NCBI RefSeq assembly: GCF_001020205.1
Contig: NZ_CP011663.1
Location: 3,534,001 to 3,598,000 of the forward strand
Origin: Clostridium sporogenes
Lineage (GTDB): Bacteria > Bacillota > Clostridia > Clostridiales > Clostridiaceae
DNA: 64,000 nt
Reading direction: 5' to 3'
In this document: positions 43,534-52,610 of the stretch, in pieces
How positions within the stretch are numbered: the first letter of the stretch is position 1
Layout: each line of letters starts with the position of its first letter
The notes under the pieces: generated by a model
What the model was told of the DNA's origin: nothing
Databases searched by the model: none
Seen by the model: the letters and a program-made list of their open reading frames with translations, nothing else
Program-made: the position numbers and the translations under genes

Positions 43534-43782
43534 ATGCACACTTATTCACCTACTGGAGTCTGTTCAAGAGAAATAACTTTTGATATAATCCAAAATAAAG
43601 TAGTAAAGGTTAACTTTCTTGGAGGATGTGATGGTAATCTTAAAGGATTATCTAGTCTAATAGAGGGAATGGATGTGGATGAAGCTATAAAAAGATTACA
43701 AGGTATAACTTGTGGTTCTAAAAATACTTCCTGTCCAGATCAATTATCCAAAGCGCTACAAGAAGCTAAAAAAATAAAATAA
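43534..43782 (+). CDS. TSCPD domain protein (TIGR03905 type)
   Basis: 82 residues. The whole protein is a TSCPD domain: YSPTGVCSREITFDI, FLGGCDGNLKGLSSL, the GCD/GSKNTSCPDQL block and a helical end. Similar domains form the C-terminus of some class II ribonucleotide reductases, where the Cys may act in metal or radical chemistry. Stand-alone versions have no proven function. AAGGAG precedes the ATG. The stop codon lies within the following terminator stem. Confidence 0.88.
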   Translation: MHTYSPTGVCSREITFDIIQNKVVKVNFLGGCDGNLKGLSSLIEGMDVDEAIKRLQGITCGSKNTSCPDQLSKALQEAKKIK

Positions 43783-43810
43783 GGAAAGTGTAATACACTC
43801 TCCTTATTTT
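43777..43810. terminator. Bidirectional terminator between the TSCPD gene and folC
   Basis: AAAATAAGGA-A-AGTGT pairs with ACACT-C-TCCTTATTTT (one mismatch, 3-nt loop). It overlaps both gene ends. The core AAGGAAAGTG/CACT-TCCTT resembles the outer hairpins of the foldback element at 36.7 kb. Confidence 0.85.
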
Positions 43811-45093
43811 ATTAATTTTCTCATATCTCCTACCATGTATAATGACCCACAAATTAAAATTATATCTCCCTCTTCATAATAAGACTTTCCTTTATTATAG
43901 CATTCTTTATATTCCTCTAAATATTCACAATTTTTATTATATTTTAATACAATATGCATTAATTCCTTCGAACTTTCCCCTCTATCATTATGGGGAGTTA
44001 CTGTTAATACTCTATCTGCTAGTGGTACTAATATTTTTATCATGTCTTCTACTTGTTTATCTTTTAATATGCCTAATATTAAAATAAGCTTATTATATTT
44101 AAAATATTTACTCACATTATTTTTTAAACTTTCTATACCCTCTATATTATGGGCTCCGTCTATTACTGTTAGAGGATTTTTATTTACTATTTCTAGTCTA
44201 GCTGGCCATTTAACTTTTTTAAGGGCTGATATTATGCATATTTTTTTTATTTTTATTCCTAATTTTATTAACTTTTCTATAGCTAATATAACTACAATAC
44301 AATTTTTTATTTGATGTTCTCCTAATAAGGATAAACATATATTATAAGTATCTTCTTTAGTTTTTAATTTAAAACTTTGCTGCCCTATATTTTTTTGTAT
44401 AATTTCTCTCTTTACATTTATTAAATTATCTTCTACTTTTATAAGCTCACATTTTTTTTCTTTACATACTTTTTCTATAATTTTTTCTGATTCTTTCTTT
44501 TGTGGATATGCTATAACAGGAGCTTTTTTTATTATTCCTGCTTTTTCATAAGCTATTTTTTCTAAAGTTTCACCTAAAATGTTCATATGGTCATAACTTA
44601 TAGAGGTTATAATACTTAAGATAGGTTCTAATACATTAGTAGAATCTAGTCTTCCTCCTAATCCTACTTCTATCACCGCAAAATCCACTTTTTTTAAACA
44701 AAAATAGTAAAACATAGCAACGGTTATAATTTCAAATTCTGTAGGATTTCCATATCCCATATTCTCTACCTTTTCTACCACATTAGCCACCTTAGTTATA
44801 ATATGGCTGAAATCATCTTTAGGTATATTATAGTTATTTATTTGGATTCTTTCTTCAAATTCCTCTATGTAAGGGGATGTGTACATTCCAACTTTATAAC
44901 CAGCCTCTTTTAATACTGCAGAAATCATTGCGGTAGTAGATCCTTTTCCATTTGTACCTGCTATATGTATGCATCTTAACCTCTTATGAGGGTTTTTCAA
45001 TAGTTCTAAGAGCTTTTCTGTTCTCTCTAATCCTAAGTTACTACCAAACTTAGCTTTTGATTGTATATACTCTCTAGCTTCTTTATAATCCAT
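43804..45093 (-). CDS. folC: Folylpolyglutamate synthase / dihydrofolate synthase
   Basis: 429 residues, Mur-ligase-like. The P-loop HIAGTNGKGSTTAM (about 43-56), the Mg-binding EFEERIQIN and TEFEIITVAMF segments, and GLGGRLDSTN are visible. YDHMNILGETLEKIAYEKAGIIK and the C-terminal VIDGAHN (about 315) follow. It adds glutamate to folates (and possibly dihydropteroate) in the cytosol. It lies downstream of valS but after a terminator-like hairpin. Confidence 0.95.
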   Translation of the reverse strand: MDYKEAREYIQSKAKFGSNLGLERTEKLLELLKNPHKRLRCIHIAGTNGKGSTTAMISAVLKEAGYKVGMYTSPYIEEFEERIQINNYNIPKDDFSHIITKVANVVEKVENMGYGNPTEFEIITVAMFYYFCLKKVDFAVIEVGLGGRLDSTNVLEPILSIITSISYDHMNILGETLEKIAYEKAGIIKKAPVIAYPQKKESEKIIEKVCKEKKCELIKVEDNLINVKREIIQKNIGQQSFKLKTKEDTYNICLSLLGEHQIKNCIVVILAIEKLIKLGIKIKKICIISALKKVKWPARLEIVNKNPLTVIDGAHNIEGIESLKNNVSKYFKYNKLILILGILKDKQVEDMIKILVPLADRVLTVTPHNDRGESSKELMHIVLKYNKNCEYLEEYKECYNKGKSYYEEGDIILICGSLYMVGDMRKLIK

Positions 45094-45214
45094 ATATAAT
45101 CACTTCCTATGTATATCTTTTACACAAATCATAACTTTTTTGTTACCTTTATCCTTTATATTGTTTCTATTTAGCTATAAAAAATTTAACGTATACTTTG
45201 TATCTTTATATAAT

Positions 45215-45251
45215 AAATACAGGAAAGCTACAAATTATCTTCCCTGTATTT
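45215..45251 (-). terminator. Probable terminator of valS
   Basis: AAATACAGG/CCTGTATTT with inner pairing, 96 bases after the valS stop. A T-rich tail follows on the - strand (TATTTATTATAT). Confidence 0.6.
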
Positions 45252-45346
45252 ATGGTATTTCTACTATTTTATATTATATTTATAACTTAATACAAAACTT
45301 ATTAATAAAGTATAAAAATATTAATATAATTAGCTTAGACTAAAGC

Positions 45347-47992
45347 CTATTTTAATGATTCTAAACTTTCAAGCACAGATTTAAGCATTGCTTTATACTT
45401 TTCACCCTTTTCTCTTTCTTCATTAACTACAGCTTCTGGTGCTTTAGATACAAATTTTTCATTAGATAATTTTTTTTCTACTCTATCTATTTCTTTTTCT
45501 AGTTTTTCTTTTTCTTTATTTAGTCTTTCTAATTCTTTTTCTATATCTACTAATTCTAATAACGGTATAAATATTTCTGCTCCTCTTGTAACTACAGATA
45601 CGTTTTTATCTGATGTTTCTTTATTTTCTAAGAAACTAACTTCTGAAGCTGAAGCTAGTTTTTGGAAATAAACTTCTCCTTCTTTAAAGGATGTTTCTGC
45701 TTCATTTTCTGTTAAATAAATCATTAATTTAGCCTTTCTAGAAGGTGGAACGTTCATTTCTGTTCTAACATTTCTTATAGATTTAATAGCTTCTATAATA
45801 TATTCCATAGCCTTTTCTGATTTTTCATCTTTTAGATTTTCATCATATTCTGGCCATTTTGATATAACTATTGATTCATATTCTGTATATAAATGAGTAT
45901 ATATTTCTTCTGTTATAAATGGCATTATAGGATGTAATAATTGTAATGAAGTTTCTAATACTCTATGAAGTACATTGAAAGCTATTCCTTTTGACTGTTC
46001 ATCTTCTCCATATAATACTGGTTTTACAAGTTCTATATACCAATCACAGAATTCTCCCCATATAAAGTCATAAATCTTTTGAGAAGCTATTCCAAGCTCA
46101 AATTTTTCTATATTTTCTGTAACCTCTTTAACTACTTTGTTTAATCTTGATAATATCCATTTATCAGCTATAGTATAGTTTTTATTATCTTTATATTTAT
46201 CCATTAAATCTTTATCCAGGTTCATAAGAACAAATCTAGATGCATTCCATATTTTATTAGCAAAATTTCTTGCAGATTCTACTCTTTCAGGATAATATCT
46301 TATATCATTTCCTGGAGCATTTCCTGTTACTAATGTAAATCTTAGTGCATCTGCACCATATTCTTCTATTACTTCTATTGGATCTACACCATTTCCTAAG
46401 GACTTAGACATCTTTCTTCCTTCTGAATCTCTAACTATACCGTGGATTAATACTGTATCAAATGGAATATCATCCATACAATAAAGTCCTGAGAATACCA
46501 TTCTAGCTACCCAGAAGAATATAATATCATATCCTGTTACTAATGTATTGTTTGGATAAAAATATTTTAAATCTGGTGTTTTATCTGGCCAGCCTAAAGT
46601 TGAAAAAGGCCATAGAGCTGAACTAAACCAAGTATCTAAAACATCATTATCCTGCTGTAATTTTTCACTATTACATTTTGGGCATTTTGTTGGTTCTTCA
46701 GTAACTACTATAACTTCACCACAATCTTTACAATACCAAACAGGAATTCTATGACCCCACCATAATTGTCTTGATATACACCAATCTTGAATGTTTTCCA
46801 TCCAATTGAAATAAGTTTTATCAAATCTTTCTGGTACAAAATTAACCTTTTTATTTTTTACTACTTCTATAGCTGGTTTTGCAAGTTCCTCCATTTTTAC
46901 AAACCATTGTTTTGAAATTATAGGTTCTATTACTGTATTACATCTATCATGGCAGCTTACATTATGATTATGCTCTTTTATTTTTACTAAGGAACCTTCA
47001 TTTTTCAAATCTTCTACTATAGCTTTTCTAGCTTCATATCTATCCATTCCATGATATCTAGTTTCTTCATAATTAATTCTTCCATCATCAAACATTACAT
47101 TAATTTCTGGCAAGTTGTGTCTTTTACCTACTTGATAATCATTAGGATCATGAGCTGGAGTTATTTTAACTGCTCCTGTACCAAATTCCATATCTACATA
47201 ATCATCAGCAACTATAGGTATTTCTCTATTAACTAATGGTAACATAAGAGTTTTCCCTACTAAGTGAGCATACCTTTCATCCTTTGGATTAACGGCTACT
47301 GCTGTATCTCCAAGCATTGTCTCTGGTCTTGTAGTAGCTATTTCTAAATATTCATCACTACCTACTACTGGATATTTTACGTGCCAAAAATGTCCTTCAT
47401 GTTCACTATATTCTATTTCTGCATCAGATAGAGCTGTTTTACATTTTGGACACCAGTTTGTTATTCTGTTACCTTGATAAATTAAGCCCTCATTATATAA
47501 TTTTACAAAGAAATGTTTTACTGCTTTATCCAATTGTTGATCCATAGTAAATCTTTCTCTTGTAAAATCTAAAGAACAGCCTAATTTTTTAACTTGGTTT
47601 CTTATTTTTCCTCTATATTCTTCTGTCCATTCCCATACTTTTTCAAGAAATGCTTCTCTTCCTATTTCTTTTTTTACTATACCATCTTTTAATAATTCAT
47701 TTTCAACTTTAACTTCTGTAGCAATACTAGCATGATCTTGTCCTGGTAACCATAGAGTACTAAAGCCTTGCATTCTTTTTGTTCTCATTAATATATCTTG
47801 TAATGTATCATCTAATGCATGGCCTAAATGAAGTTTTCCTGTTATATTTGGTGGTGGTAGTACTATAGTATATGGTGTCTTATTTTCATCTACCTCTGGT
47901 GTAAAATAAGATTTTTCTTCCCAATTTTTATAAAGTCTTTCTTCAAACTCTTTAGGATCATAAGTTTTTGCCATTTCTCTTGTTTCTGACAT
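45347..47992 (-). CDS. valS: Valyl-tRNA synthetase
   Basis: 881 residues, normal length. The class I HIGH motif is PPPNITGKLHLGHA (about 47-60) and the KMSKS motif is DSEGRKMSKSLGNG (about 525). The CP1 editing domain spans about 200-400. Cys motifs WCPKCKTALSD and CKDCGEV ... CPKCNS are present. A C-terminal coiled coil (about 815-881) stabilises tRNA binding. It charges tRNA-Val and edits Thr. It lies 20 bases after the GNAT gene, and both follow a Val T-box. Confidence 0.98.
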   Translation of the reverse strand: MSETREMAKTYDPKEFEERLYKNWEEKSYFTPEVDENKTPYTIVLPPPNITGKLHLGHALDDTLQDILMRTKRMQGFSTLWLPGQDHASIATEVKVENELLKDGIVKKEIGREAFLEKVWEWTEEYRGKIRNQVKKLGCSLDFTRERFTMDQQLDKAVKHFFVKLYNEGLIYQGNRITNWCPKCKTALSDAEIEYSEHEGHFWHVKYPVVGSDEYLEIATTRPETMLGDTAVAVNPKDERYAHLVGKTLMLPLVNREIPIVADDYVDMEFGTGAVKITPAHDPNDYQVGKRHNLPEINVMFDDGRINYEETRYHGMDRYEARKAIVEDLKNEGSLVKIKEHNHNVSCHDRCNTVIEPIISKQWFVKMEELAKPAIEVVKNKKVNFVPERFDKTYFNWMENIQDWCISRQLWWGHRIPVWYCKDCGEVIVVTEEPTKCPKCNSEKLQQDNDVLDTWFSSALWPFSTLGWPDKTPDLKYFYPNNTLVTGYDIIFFWVARMVFSGLYCMDDIPFDTVLIHGIVRDSEGRKMSKSLGNGVDPIEVIEEYGADALRFTLVTGNAPGNDIRYYPERVESARNFANKIWNASRFVLMNLDKDLMDKYKDNKNYTIADKWILSRLNKVVKEVTENIEKFELGIASQKIYDFIWGEFCDWYIELVKPVLYGEDEQSKGIAFNVLHRVLETSLQLLHPIMPFITEEIYTHLYTEYESIVISKWPEYDENLKDEKSEKAMEYIIEAIKSIRNVRTEMNVPPSRKAKLMIYLTENEAETSFKEGEVYFQKLASASEVSFLENKETSDKNVSVVTRGAEIFIPLLELVDIEKELERLNKEKEKLEKEIDRVEKKLSNEKFVSKAPEAVVNEEREKGEKYKAMLKSVLESLESLK

Positions 47993-48012
47993 TTAAATTC
48001 CTCCTCTTATCG

Positions 48013-48519
48013 TTATATATTTTTGTATCTTGCCATTATATATTCATCAGCATATCTGCCATTTTTAATAGCAGCATACTTTTTTGTTCCTTCAATTTTA
48101 AATCCAAATTTCTCATATAGCTTTATAGCTTTTTCGTTATCAGTAAATACTCCTAATTCTATTCTAACTACCATAAGCCAGTTATCTGCTAAATCAAGAA
48201 TTTCACTCATAAGCTTTTTTCCTATGCCAGTTCCTTGGTAAGCTTTATGAACCATCATTCCTAGTGATCCTGTATGTCTTGTTCTAGGATTGCTATTTAC
48301 ATTTAAACCAATGACTCCAACAATCTTCTTTTCATCCTCTTCTTTTATTTCTGCAACAAGTAGATGATCATTATTGTCTAAACTTTGTATAAATCCCTTA
48401 GATTGTTCAAATCTTTCACTAATCCTGCCTAAAATATTTTCTCGTACTCCAGCCATGCATCTTATTTCATTTATTTCTTTATAATCCTCAAAACTTACAG
48501 CTCTAATAATCATAGTCAT
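48013..48519 (-). CDS. GNAT-family N-acetyltransferase
   Basis: 168 residues. The acetyl-CoA loop is visible as MMVHKAYQGTGIGKKLMSEIL (Q-x-x-G-x-G, about 90-110). The family C-terminal pattern NEKAIKLYEKFGFKIEGT is also present. It resembles general amine or protein-N-terminus acetyltransferases; the substrate is unknown. It stands between the Val T-box and valS, so it should be induced by uncharged tRNA-Val. GGAGG is seven bases before the ATG. Confidence 0.9.
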   Translation of the reverse strand: MTMIIRAVSFEDYKEINEIRCMAGVRENILGRISERFEQSKGFIQSLDNNDHLLVAEIKEEDEKKIVGVIGLNVNSNPRTRHTGSLGMMVHKAYQGTGIGKKLMSEILDLADNWLMVVRIELGVFTDNEKAIKLYEKFGFKIEGTKKYAAIKNGRYADEYIMARYKNI

Positions 48520-48579
48520 ACGCTTACCTCCTTTTTATATTTTTATCTTAATCTATATTTTTACAACATTAACTAAAAA

Positions 48580-48830
48580 TAAAAAGAGGCCTTTCATCCT
48601 TAAAAGGACGAAAAACCTCGCGTTACCACCTTTTTTCCTGCAAAACTACAGGCTCTTGTATATTTAACGAATAAGAAATCCGTCTTTACTTACTAAACTC
48701 AGTAAAGAAGCTCCAAAGCTACCTTCAAGACAAACTGTGTATAGAAAACCTTTCAGCCTTTGAGTTTTCCTCTCTTAATACTTTTTTATCCCTACTCCTC
48801 TTTTTCAAAGCTTTATTATATATATAATCA
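48580..48830 (-). promoter_or_regulatory. T-box riboswitch (Val, specifier GUA) of the GNAT-valS operon
   Basis: The T-box core GGTGGTAACGCGAG lies on the - strand at 48617-48630. A terminator stem with GAGG/CCTC and TCCTT/AAGGA and a T-run (48580-48618) follow. The specifier GTA at 48720-48722 is followed by GCTTTGGAG, aligned with the Phe and Thr leaders here. Confidence 0.95.
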
Positions 48831-48838
48831 TTTTATTC

Positions 48839-48868
48839 ATTATATAACTGTTACCAATATAATGTCAA
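48839..48868 (-). promoter_or_regulatory. SigA promoter of the valS operon
   Basis: TTGACA (48863-48868), an 18-nt spacer and TATAAT (48839-48844) on the - strand. The remaining 48869-48960 is AT-rich with nothing recognised. Confidence 0.8.
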
Positions 48869-48960
48869 TAACCTAATTTACATTTAACATAAATTAATTA
48901 TATTACATATTATAAATAGATAAAACATTTAATATACAGTAAATATTTAAAATTAAAATT

Positions 48961-49716
48961 TTATAATTTTTTTACCATTCCAATAATATTATTATAAAAC
49001 TCTTCCTTTTTATGCTTTTTATTAATATCACCTATAATATTTCCATCTTTTAAGAATATTACTTTCTTACAATAACTAGCAATCTGAGCATCATGGGTTA
49101 CAAGTATTATTGTTTTCTTCATATCTTTATTAATATTAATCAAACTATCGATTACAAGCTGTGCAGATTTAGAATCCAAATTTCCCGTTGGTTCATCTGC
49201 CAATATTAAATCTGGTTCATTTATTAAGGCTCTACATATTGCCACTCGCTGTTTTTCTCCTCCAGACAATTCATAAACATTTTTGTTTAACAAATGACTA
49301 ATTTCAAAATGCTTAGCCAGCTCTTTCGTTGCACTTAACATTTTATTAGTCTCTTCTCCTTCCAGAATCATTGGAAGCATAATATTTTCCTTTACACTTA
49401 GGCTATCCATCAAATAAAAATCCTGAAAAACAAAACCAATTTCTTTTCTTCTAATATCTGCAATTTCATCTTTGCTAAACTGTTTTGAATTTTTACCCTT
49501 AAAAATGATATTACCAGATGTGGGTCTATCAATAAAACCAAGTAATTTCATTAATGTTGTCTTTCCACAGCCTGATTTCCCCATAATCCCAATAAAATCT
49601 CCTTCTTCAACAATCAAATTTACTCCTTTTATTACTTCTATCTTATTTTTTATCTTCCCATTGCTGTTATTTAAATTATAGTTTTTAACTAAATCCTTTA
49701 TATTTATAACCTCCAT
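48961..49716 (-). CDS. BceA-type ABC transporter ATPase
   Basis: 251 residues. Walker A GKSGCGKTT (about 45-53), Q-loop FVFQDFYLM, signature LSGGEKQRVAICRAL and Walker B LILADEPTGNLDSKSA. The MacB/LolD/BceA group signature is EPTGNLDS. It pairs with the FtsX-like permease two bases upstream. Such pairs sense or remove peptide antibiotics acting on the cell wall. No two-component system lies beside it in the window. Confidence 0.92.
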   Translation of the reverse strand: MEVINIKDLVKNYNLNNSNGKIKNKIEVIKGVNLIVEEGDFIGIMGKSGCGKTTLMKLLGFIDRPTSGNIIFKGKNSKQFSKDEIADIRRKEIGFVFQDFYLMDSLSVKENIMLPMILEGEETNKMLSATKELAKHFEISHLLNKNVYELSGGEKQRVAICRALINEPDLILADEPTGNLDSKSAQLVIDSLININKDMKKTIILVTHDAQIASYCKKVIFLKDGNIIGDINKKHKKEEFYNNIIGMVKKL

Positions 49717-49718
49717 AA

Positions 49719-52214
49719 TTATTCCTCCTTATCCCCATGGAAAATCATAAGCCTGCCTATTATTAATGCAACAATTAAATTTATAAGAACATAAAACCCT
49801 ATAATCCATATTTCATATTTCCAAAAATTCTGTTGTTCTACTTTTGTAAAATAACGAACTTTAAAATTAACAAAAATACATGGAATACTCATTGCCATTC
49901 CCAATATCAATGGCATAATTACTGTGATATTATTTTCAAAGTTTAAAATTTTTCTATACCATCTTTTTGTCATTCCCAAATACTTTAGCTGTTTCATTCT
50001 ACTCTGGGTGCTTGGTAATTCAGAAACCACTTTTACAACCAGAACATATAGTATACTAAATAATAATAATATAATTACAAATATATATTCCAACAATTTT
50101 AGCATATGAACTAACAATGTGTTATTTTGTAAAACTTTTTTTTCATATACAGGCTGAATAATAGAATCATATTCACTATATTGCATATGAGATTTAGCAT
50201 AATCTAAAAATTTAATAGCTGCCCCATTGCTTTTCTCCTTTTTTATATTAAATAGCCCCAATAAACTTGGACCATCTCCAGTAGAATAAATTGATTCAAA
50301 ATATTCGTCAGAAAAAACCACAATATTTTCCTGCATTCCTCCTGCAAGCTCTCCAATAATAGTTCTACGTTCTTGTCCTACAACTTTATAATCTGAATCA
50401 AAAATTCTCTCTCTCTCTCCGAATAAATAAGGTTTTGGCATTCCAAATCTCATTCTTGGACTACCACCCAATACTGAAAAATCTAGCAAATGTGCCTTTT
50501 TTGATTTATCCTGTTGAAAAGAAATATAAATTTCTTTATTATGAAGTCCTAATTTTTTTCCTGTTAATTGATTGTAACTACTCTCTGAAATACCTATATT
50601 CTGTCCCTGAAAACTTATATCTGCCCTACTTCCGCTATTTTTTTCACTTGAGCTAGCAACGGTAATTCGTACCATAGGAAGTATTAAACTGTTATTAGAA
50701 AAATTTTTTTCAAATTCTTTAAAAACTTTTTCATCACTTTTTTCTCCTAAGCACACATAATCATATGGAAACAATGTACCCATTCTATCAAGTGGAAGTA
50801 TTGATAATACTCGTACTGAAAAATATGCAATTAGTAGAAAATGAAGAATATATACTATAAAAAAATTATACCTTTGTGTTTTAAATTTACTATAAAACTG
50901 TTGAAATAATGGGAGCTTTTTGTAATACCCATTTCCTTTCTCTCTATAACTTTTTAAAATCCATGCTCCTCCTGCACTAATTACCATATAGGAACCAAGT
51001 AGAAATAACACAATAAGATAAATAGATTCTGTCCACACAGGCTTAGAAAATAAATAACTAGCAAAAAACATCACTAGCACTCCCACAGCAAATTTAATTT
51101 CTAACCATTTGCTTGGAATTTTCTCTATTACTACAGACGTATTTAATGAACTTACTAATCCCATTTCAACATAAATTTCATGATTTACAATAGTTGAAGC
51201 TAAAAATAATAAAATGATCCAAAAACATGCCAAAAAATAAGTTTTTATATTAGGAATGGATATGGAAATAAATGCTGGATATATAGAATTTATAATATTC
51301 TGAAATACAACTATTAAAATACTCCCTAGGAAAATTCCAATTAATAACCCTGTAACTAAACTTCCTGTATACTCAATGGCAATAAAAAATCTTAAAACCC
51401 TATCTCTCATTCCTAAAGTAACCATTAAAGCATAATCTTTGATTCTACTTTTTATATATATTTTTAAAGGAATGGCTAATAAAAAAATAGCTACAATCCC
51501 AATCAAAATAATTGAATCCCATAGCAAAACTGATAATTCATCCCCAACTACTGGTATATTCCCTTTTTGTAAATTAGAAAACATCTCATAAACTGCAATA
51601 ATAGCAAACAAAAATGTACTGCAAACAGCAGCCCCTGTAATTAATAATATAGAATTTCTCATATTACTTTTATATATTTTCCAAAGAATCTTTTTAAGAT
51701 ATGGATTCTTTCTAATACGTTTCATATGTTTAGCATCTTCCCTTTGTTTTTCCTGTGCTGCTACTCTTTCCTTTTGTTCTTCTACCTTTTGTAATTTCTC
51801 CATTTGCTTAAAATCCTGAAATGATTCATACACTCTAGGTGACACATATGCAATAATAATGAGAAGCATTCGAAGCCATACCCATATAGTAAATGCACTC
51901 TCTACTCCCAATCCACATAATAGAAGAGAAAAAATTCCTATCACCGTAGTCAGCAAACTTAAGTATACAATGACTCCCTCATACCTATCAGTATTATTTC
52001 TTATAAGTAAAATCATATGTATTAAATACTGTATTGGTGTAAAAAGCAATAAAAATGCTGGAACTTGAATTGGTATCACAGGATTCATCATTTTAACATT
52101 TCCTGCTAACAATTGAAATGCAGTATAACTTTGTCCCTCATTCATGATAATAGGTAAACAAGAAATCAGTATAATAGAAATGGCAAATAATATTTGCATC
52201 TTTGGCTTTTTCAT
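49719..52214 (-). CDS. BceB-type ABC permease
   Basis: The start chosen is ATG 52214 (MKKPKMQILFAIS), after GGGGGATG; in-frame Met at 52223 and GTG at 52235 overlap that site. 831 residues with about ten membrane segments and an FtsX layout. There are four N-terminal segments, a basic Glu/Lys/Arg cytoplasmic stretch (EKLQKVEEQKERVAAQEK, about 150), then more segments. A large extracellular domain (about 475-680) separates the last FtsX pairs. That domain is the peptide-antibiotic-binding region in BceB-like proteins. The four extra N-terminal segments are not typical of BceB, so the family assignment is broad. Confidence 0.85.
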   Translation of the reverse strand: MKKPKMQILFAISIILISCLPIIMNEGQSYTAFQLLAGNVKMMNPVIPIQVPAFLLLFTPIQYLIHMILLIRNNTDRYEGVIVYLSLLTTVIGIFSLLLCGLGVESAFTIWVWLRMLLIIIAYVSPRVYESFQDFKQMEKLQKVEEQKERVAAQEKQREDAKHMKRIRKNPYLKKILWKIYKSNMRNSILLITGAAVCSTFLFAIIAVYEMFSNLQKGNIPVVGDELSVLLWDSIILIGIVAIFLLAIPLKIYIKSRIKDYALMVTLGMRDRVLRFFIAIEYTGSLVTGLLIGIFLGSILIVVFQNIINSIYPAFISISIPNIKTYFLACFWIILLFLASTIVNHEIYVEMGLVSSLNTSVVIEKIPSKWLEIKFAVGVLVMFFASYLFSKPVWTESIYLIVLFLLGSYMVISAGGAWILKSYREKGNGYYKKLPLFQQFYSKFKTQRYNFFIVYILHFLLIAYFSVRVLSILPLDRMGTLFPYDYVCLGEKSDEKVFKEFEKNFSNNSLILPMVRITVASSSEKNSGSRADISFQGQNIGISESSYNQLTGKKLGLHNKEIYISFQQDKSKKAHLLDFSVLGGSPRMRFGMPKPYLFGERERIFDSDYKVVGQERRTIIGELAGGMQENIVVFSDEYFESIYSTGDGPSLLGLFNIKKEKSNGAAIKFLDYAKSHMQYSEYDSIIQPVYEKKVLQNNTLLVHMLKLLEYIFVIILLLFSILYVLVVKVVSELPSTQSRMKQLKYLGMTKRWYRKILNFENNITVIMPLILGMAMSIPCIFVNFKVRYFTKVEQQNFWKYEIWIIGFYVLINLIVALIIGRLMIFHGDKEE

Positions 52215-52261
52215 AATATTCATCCCCCAAAACACTATAAAATTCTATTCTTTATTACTTT

Positions 52262-52303
52262 TTATCTATAAAACTTTTCTAGGCACTCTTTCACAATATT
52301 CAT
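52262..52303 (-). CDS. Candidate 13-codon leader peptide before the ABC permease
   Basis: ATG 52301-52303 follows GAGGGG with six-base spacing and encodes MNIVKECLEKFYR before TAA, ending 47 bases before the permease start. It is very short and could be chance, but the ribosome site is as good as that of real genes here. It might couple antibiotic-induced ribosome stalling to expression, or be a remnant. Confidence 0.3.
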   Translation of the reverse strand: MNIVKECLEKFYR

Positions 52304-52386
52304 GTATTTCCCCTCATAACTATATATTACAATATTGTATATCTCTTTTAAAATACCATTATTTTCACATTTTCTCAAGTAATTCT

Positions 52387-52424
52387 ATGAGAATATTTAT
52401 AAAATTCTATAAAAACATTCTCAT
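52387..52424. promoter_or_regulatory. Inverted repeat upstream of the ABC permease
   Basis: ATGAGAAT/ATTCTCAT (8-bp arms) with inner TTTATA/TATAAA pairing. It lies 85 bases before the 13-codon ORF and is a possible operator or 5' hairpin. The rest of 52425-52610 is AT-rich, with GGAGG before the binding-protein start. Confidence 0.4.
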
Positions 52425-52610
52425 ATATCTCTAGACCTCAGCACTAATATTTTTTACATGTTTTTTAAAATCAAATTTATTATATTTCTTTATTTATTAA
52501 TCTTTAAACAATAAATAAACATAGAAAATTAAAATCATATAAAAGTATTTAACATAATTAATAATAATCTCATATTATAAAATGATATAAAATTTATCTT
52601 GGAGGATATT

